NCBI RefSeq assembly: GCF_004421005.1
Contig: NZ_CP038026.1
Coordinates: 3,162,001-3,226,000 of the forward strand
From: Pseudoduganella plicata
GTDB taxonomy: Bacteria > Pseudomonadota > Gammaproteobacteria > Burkholderiales > Burkholderiaceae_D
DNA length: 64,000 nucleotides
Reading direction: 5' to 3'
Numbering within the stretch: the first letter of the stretch is position 1; every line of letters begins with the position of its first letter. The notes beneath the pieces are model-generated. The model worked only from the letters and a program-made list of their open reading frames with translations. It was not told the DNA's origin and ran no database searches. Made by a program: the position numbers and the translations under genes. Positions 60,459-64,000 of this stretch are shown in pieces.

Positions 60459-61679
60459 TCAGCCTTCCGCCGGGCCCTCTTTCGGCATGGCCTCTTCGCG
60501 GCGGTTAAAGCCGGCGACCATGTCGAAGCGGAACAGGCGGCATTCGAGCGCACCGTTGAAGAACGGGGTCTTGCGCGATTCCTTCAGGCGCAGCATCTTC
60601 GGCAGCCCCAGGTCGGCCGTGAACAGGTAAGCCGTCCAGCCGGCAAAGCGCTGCTTGAGCGTCTTGCTGAAATCGGCGTAGAACGATTTGGCCAGGTCGT
60701 CTTCCGGCAGGGTACTGTCGCCGCGCACGCCGATCCGCTCGCCGTACGGCGGGTTGGTCAGCAGGATGCCCGGCTGCGCCGTCGGCGCCTGCACCTGCTG
60801 CGCCTCGATCTGCTTCAACGGCACGTCGAACAGGATACCGGCGCTTTTCAGGTTGTGGCGCGTCATTGCCACCATGTCGCCCGAGATGTCGGAACCGAAG
60901 ATCGTCGGCTCGGTCGGCAGCGGATTGGCCTTGATGGCCGACTTCATGTCCTGCCATGGGGCAGGATCGAAGTCATGGAATTTTTCAAATGCGAAGCGGC
61001 GGCGCGCGCCCGGCGGCACGCCCTGCAGCATCTGCGCGGCCTCGCACAGGATGGTGCCGGAACCGCACATCGGGTCGAACAGCGGCATGCCCGGCTTCCA
61101 GCCCGACACGCGCAGCAGGCCGGCGGCCAGGTTTTCGCGCAACGGCGCATCGCCCGTCTCGGTACGCCAGCCGCGCTTGAACAGCGCTTCGCCGGACGTG
61201 TCCAGGTAGACGATGAACTGGCGCTGGTCGAGGAAGCCGGCGATGCGCATGTCCGGCTCGCGCGTGTCGACGGACGGACGCTTGCCGTACATGTCGCGGA
61301 AACGGTCGCAGACGGCGTCCTTGATCTTCAGCGTCGTAAACTCGATGCTCTTCAAAGGCGACTTGATCGCCGTGACATCGACGCGGATCGTGTGATCGAC
61401 GCCGAACCACTCTTCCCACGGCTGCGCGAGCACGAGGTCGTAGATATCGTTTTCGTTCTGGTAGTGGCACACGCCCATGCGCATCAGCACCCGCGATGCG
61501 ATGCGCGAATGCAGGTTGATGCGGTAGGCGTCATACAGATCGCCCGAACAGTGCACGCCGCCGGGCACCTGGTTGTGCACCTTCAGCGTGGGGCTGGCGG
61601 TGGTTTGTGCGATCTCGAGCAGCTCTTCAGCAAGAGCGGCTTCCATGCCGCGCGGGCATGGGCAAAAATAGGAAGTCAT
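60459..61679 (-). CDS. rlmL: THUMP-domain class I RNA methyltransferase (RlmL N-terminal type)
   Basis: 406 residues. An N-terminal ferredoxin-like/THUMP region (FCPCPRGMEAALAEEL, then VDVTAIKSPLKSIEFTTLKIKDAVCDRF) is followed by a SAM methyltransferase domain with PLFDPMCGSGTILCEAA and the catalytic motif LLTNPPYGER. This layout is that of RlmL, which makes m2G2445 in 23S rRNA. In E. coli it is fused to RlmK; here only the L part is present, as in many betaproteobacteria. Confidence 0.85.
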   Translation of the reverse strand: MTSYFCPCPRGMEAALAEELLEIAQTTASPTLKVHNQVPGGVHCSGDLYDAYRINLHSRIASRVLMRMGVCHYQNENDIYDLVLAQPWEEWFGVDHTIRVDVTAIKSPLKSIEFTTLKIKDAVCDRFRDMYGKRPSVDTREPDMRIAGFLDQRQFIVYLDTSGEALFKRGWRTETGDAPLRENLAAGLLRVSGWKPGMPLFDPMCGSGTILCEAAQMLQGVPPGARRRFAFEKFHDFDPAPWQDMKSAIKANPLPTEPTIFGSDISGDMVAMTRHNLKSAGILFDVPLKQIEAQQVQAPTAQPGILLTNPPYGERIGVRGDSTLPEDDLAKSFYADFSKTLKQRFAGWTAYLFTADLGLPKMLRLKESRKTPFFNGALECRLFRFDMVAGFNRREEAMPKEGPAEG

Positions 61680-61712
61680 GGGGGTACCCTTTATCCGTTG
61701 TGAAAAATGTTT

Positions 61713-61779
61713 CCAAAATCGAGGACAGTCCCCGATTTTGGCAATATTGCCTCAAAACAGGGGACTGTCCCGGGTTTTA
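61713..61779. repeat. Dispersed hairpin repeat, copy B, overlapping a stop codon
   Basis: Three structures in a row: a hairpin with 9-bp outer arms CCAAAATCG/CGATTTTGG, the palindrome GGCAATATTGCC, and a hairpin AAAAC-AGGGGACTGTCCCGG-GTTTT that covers the stop of the isomerase gene. The last two units recur at 26606-26647. Read on the minus strand, the last hairpin is followed by TTTTG and could terminate transcription. Confidence 0.7.
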
Positions 61780-62376
61780 GCGGCTGATCGCCCGCTCGAA
61801 GAAGTCCAGGCGGTCCTGGCCCCAGAAGCTTTCGCCTTCGTACACGTACCACGGCGAGCCGAACACGCTGCCGGCCATGCCTTCATCCGTGTTGCGGTCG
61901 TACTCGGCCTGCACGCTGGCCGTTTGCGCCGCTTTCAGCAGCTGCGCGCCATCGAGGCCGCAGCCGTTAGCGATCGCGACCAGGGTCGCTTCGTCGCCGA
62001 TGTTTTTATCGTCCGCCCACAGCGCGTGCATGATGGCGTGGGACAGCGCCAGCGCCGTGTCGACGCCGTTGCCCAGCCGCGCCGCGACGATCAGTTTCGC
62101 TGCCGCGTCGGGCGAGACGGGGAAGAACGTTGGCTGCACCTTCAACGGCACGCCAAGAAAGTCCGACCAGCGCGCCAGCTCCGTCAGCCGGTAGGCCTGG
62201 CGCTGCGGTGCGCGCTTGGCCAGCGGCAGTCCGCCCGATGCCGGGAACACCTTGGAGAGATCGAGCGGGCGCAGGTCGATGGCCACGCCATGCCGGCGGC
62301 ACATGGCGACAAAGCGCTCGTGGCCCAGGTAGGCCCACGGCGAATGGGGCGCGAAATAATACTGGCAGCTTTTCAT
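61777..62376 (-). CDS. 2-hydroxychromene-2-carboxylate isomerase family protein (DsbA-like fold)
   Basis: 199 residues. The N terminus YYFAPHSPWAYLGHERF has the kappa-class GST/DsbA-like fold with Ser instead of the CxxC motif, as in HCCA isomerases. The later FGSPWYVYEGESFWGQDRLDFFERA closing block is diagnostic. In naphthalene degradation the enzyme isomerises 2-hydroxychromene-2-carboxylate with glutathione; most homologues, probably including this one, have other glutathione-dependent roles. It lies 12 bp after hemJ. Confidence 0.88.
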   Translation of the reverse strand: MKSCQYYFAPHSPWAYLGHERFVAMCRRHGVAIDLRPLDLSKVFPASGGLPLAKRAPQRQAYRLTELARWSDFLGVPLKVQPTFFPVSPDAAAKLIVAARLGNGVDTALALSHAIMHALWADDKNIGDEATLVAIANGCGLDGAQLLKAAQTASVQAEYDRNTDEGMAGSVFGSPWYVYEGESFWGQDRLDFFERAISR

Positions 62377-62388
62377 GACGACACTCCG

Positions 62389-62817
62389 TCAGAATGGTTT
62401 GACGACGACCAGGATGACGATGACCAGCAGCAGCAGCACCGGCACCTCGTTGAACCAGCGGTAGAACACGTGGCCGCGCTGATTGACGCCGCGCTCGAAC
62501 TTCTTCAGCAGCGAACCGCACGCGTGGTGATAACCCAGCACCAGCACGACGAACAGCAGCTTCGCATGCAGCCAGCCCGGCAGCTTCATGCCTTCCGGGC
62601 CGCTGTACTGCATCCACGCCAGGATCAGGCCGAACACGATGGCCGGCACCGCCAGCAAGGTCATGAAGCGGTACAGCTTCCTCGCCATCAGCAGCAGCCG
62701 CTCGGACGTCGGTCCCTGCGCTTCCTGCGCCAGATTGACGAACAGACGCGGAAGGTAGAACAGGCCGGCAAACCACGACGTGACGAAGACGATGTGCAGC
62801 GCTTTGATCCAGAGCAT
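62389..62817 (-). CDS. hemJ: HemJ-type protoporphyrinogen IX oxidase (CopD-like membrane protein)
   Basis: 142 residues, the usual HemJ length, with four membrane helices. The start LWIKALHIVFVTSWFAGLFYLPRLFV contains the conserved His (heme ligand), and LHAKLLFVVLVLGYHHACG contains the second conserved His region. HemJ oxidises protoporphyrinogen IX to protoporphyrin IX in heme synthesis. It is 17 bp after proA. Confidence 0.85.
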   Translation of the reverse strand: MLWIKALHIVFVTSWFAGLFYLPRLFVNLAQEAQGPTSERLLLMARKLYRFMTLLAVPAIVFGLILAWMQYSGPEGMKLPGWLHAKLLFVVLVLGYHHACGSLLKKFERGVNQRGHVFYRWFNEVPVLLLLVIVILVVVKPF

Positions 62818-62834
62818 GGGAGGTCCTTTGGTGA

Positions 62835-64000
62835 TTACGAGCGGATTTCGCCGTGTCCGAACACGACGTACTTCAGTGACGTCAGGCCTTCCAGGCCCAC
62901 CGGGCCGCGCGCGTGCAGCTTGTCGTTCGAGATGCCGATCTCCGCGCCCAGGCCGTATTCGAAACCGTCGGCAAAGCGCGTCGACGCGTTGACCATGACG
63001 GAGGCGGAATCCACCTCGCGCAGGAAGCGCATCGCGGCACTGTAGTCTTCCGTGACGATGGCTTCCGTGTGTTTCGACGACCAGGTGTTGATGTGATCCA
63101 TCGCCGCGTCGATGCCGTCGACGATTTTCACAGCCAGGATCGGCGCCAGGTATTCCGTCGACCAGTCTTCCTCCGTCGCATGCGCCAGGTGCGGATAGCC
63201 GGCAGCGGACAGGATCGCGTGCGCCTCGGCATCTGCGCGCAGCTCGACCGATTCCGTCAGATAGCGCTGCGCCAGTTGCGGCAGGATCGTGGGCGCAATG
63301 GAGCGCTCGACCAGCAGCGTTTCCATTGTGTTGCACGTGCCGTAGCGGTGGCATTTGGCGTTGAAGCCGATGTCCAGCGCCTTTTGCAGGTCGGCCCTGG
63401 CATCGATGTAGACGTGGCAGATGCCGTCCAGGTGCTTGATCATCGGCACCGTCGCTTCCTCCATCAAGCGGGCGATCAGGCCCTTGCCGCCGCGCGGGAC
63501 GATGACGTCCACGTATTGCGGCATCGTGATCAGGGCGCCCACGGCGGCGCGGTCGGTTGTATCGACCACCTGCACGCCGTCGGCCGGCAGCCCGGCGCCT
63601 TCCAGGCTCGCCTTGACGATCTGCGCCAGCGCGCGGTTGCAGTGGATGGCTTCGGAGCCGCCGCGCAGGATCGTCGCGTTGCCGCTCTTGATGCACAGGC
63701 CGGCCGCATCCACCGTCACGTTCGGACGCGCTTCGTAGATGATGCCGATGACGCCCAGCGGCACGCGCATCTGGCCGACCTGGATGCCGGTCGGGCGCAC
63801 CTTCAGGTTCGAGATCTCGCCGACAGGATCGGGCAGCGCAACGATCTGGCGCAAACCTTCGACCATCGTGGCGATGGCCTTGTCGGACAGCGCCAGGCGG
63901 TCCAGCATGGCGGGCGCCAGGCCATTGGCACGGGCGGTATCGAGGTCCTGCGCATTGGCCGCGCGCAGCGCCGGCGCTTCCCGCTCGATCGCATCGGCGA
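62835..64000 (-). CDS. proA: Glutamate-5-semialdehyde dehydrogenase (5' end outside the window)
   Basis: The coding frame runs to the window edge, so about 30 N-terminal residues or fewer are missing. The body has the ALDH fold of Pro[34 protein letters not shown], the RGGKGLI strand and the catalytic Cys region [17 protein letters not shown]. It reduces gamma-glutamyl phosphate to glutamate semialdehyde in proline synthesis. Start of a proA-hemJ-isomerase operon. Confidence 0.95.
   Translation of the reverse strand, partial: ADAIEREAPALRAANAQDLDTARANGLAPAMLDRLALSDKAIATMVEGLRQIVALPDPVGEISNLKVRPTGIQVGQMRVPLGVIGIIYEARPNVTVDAAGLCIKSGNATILRGGSEAIHCNRALAQIVKASLEGAGLPADGVQVVDTTDRAAVGALITMPQYVDVIVPRGGKGLIARLMEEATVPMIKHLDGICHVYIDARADLQKALDIGFNAKCHRYGTCNTMETLLVERSIAPTILPQLAQRYLTESVELRADAEAHAILSAAGYPHLAHATEEDWSTEYLAPILAVKIVDGIDAAMDHINTWSSKHTEAIVTEDYSAAMRFLREVDSASVMVNASTRFADGFEYGLGAEIGISNDKLHARGPVGLEGLTSLKYVVFGHGEIRS

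Noticed and set aside
1..64000. Insertion sequences, integrases or att sites around the RiPP locus
   Set aside because: No transposase or integrase motif was found in any frame, and no flanking direct repeats were noticed; the single tRNA gene is over 5 kb away from the cluster.

Overview
This is a high-GC chromosomal window of about 64 kb. Its gene content fits a Gram-negative betaproteobacterium of the Oxalobacteraceae (Massilia/Duganella-like): a pcm-rhodanese-tolC operon, TonB receptors, a proA-hemJ operon, RecQ with HRDC, a Bcr/CflA pump, and many SD-preceded genes with ATGA overlaps. The taxon is inferred from family resemblance, not from a database search. No rRNA, CRISPR array, phage or insertion sequence was seen. 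One tRNA gene (tRNA-Gly, CCC) lies at 29129-29202.

Layout. 1-9.2 kb: truncated Fe-S subunit, DUF3667 protein, sorbosone-dehydrogenase-like enzyme, a tandem pair of lipoproteins, gloA, the tolC operon and a TetR regulator. 9.3-23.5 kb: DUF445, YkgJ and GNAT proteins, a secreted alpha/beta hydrolase, a GH3 glucosidase coupled to a LacI regulator, uppP-recQ, AraC/EamA, trmB, and a GAF histidine kinase with a membrane HIRAN protein. 23.5-34.8 kb: Fur-box siderophore receptor, ZnuD-like zinc receptor with a DUF2946 partner, tRNA-Gly, a TetR/DUF308 regulon, SDR, LysR, a TraB-like protein and a secreted hydrolase. 34.8-53.0 kb: a RiPP biosynthetic locus (below). 53-58.9 kb: HDOD/GAF histidine kinase, response regulator-PAS-GGDEF-EAL, and Sel1-repeat protein in one operon. 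59-64 kb: MFS pump, RlmL-type methyltransferase, and a proA-hemJ-isomerase operon cut by the window edge.

The outstanding feature is a thiopeptide-like (pyridine-peptide or azole-RiPP) gene cluster. A 49-residue precursor gene (49848-49997, minus) has an acidic leader ending in MEEMGA and a Ser/Thr/Cys-rich core. It is followed, nearly all by ATGA/GTGA/TGATG couplings, by an RRE-ThiF-like partner protein, a YcaO cyclodehydratase, a SagB/TbtE-like flavin dehydrogenase, a split LanB glutamylation protein, a MATE exporter, an MDR dehydrogenase, two small exported paralogues, a MacB/FtsX-type permease, and two separate proteins of the LanB C-terminal/thiopeptide-type family. These last two are candidates for the glutamate-elimination enzyme and the pyridine synthase. 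A divergent operon supplies a DsbA-like protein (apparent frameshift in a G6 tract), a MacA/HlyD-like adaptor and a MacB-type ATPase, so the ABC exporter appears to be split between the two operons. The enzyme set matches TbtA-G of thiomuracin, which is unexpected for a betaproteobacterium. The product, its ring size and its activity are inferences.

Other regulatory signals read from the sequence: a Fur box before the siderophore receptor; a consensus promoter with a LacI-type operator before the glucosidase; matching palindromes before a TetR gene and its neighbour; and a hairpin repeat placed on the stop codons of two unrelated genes.
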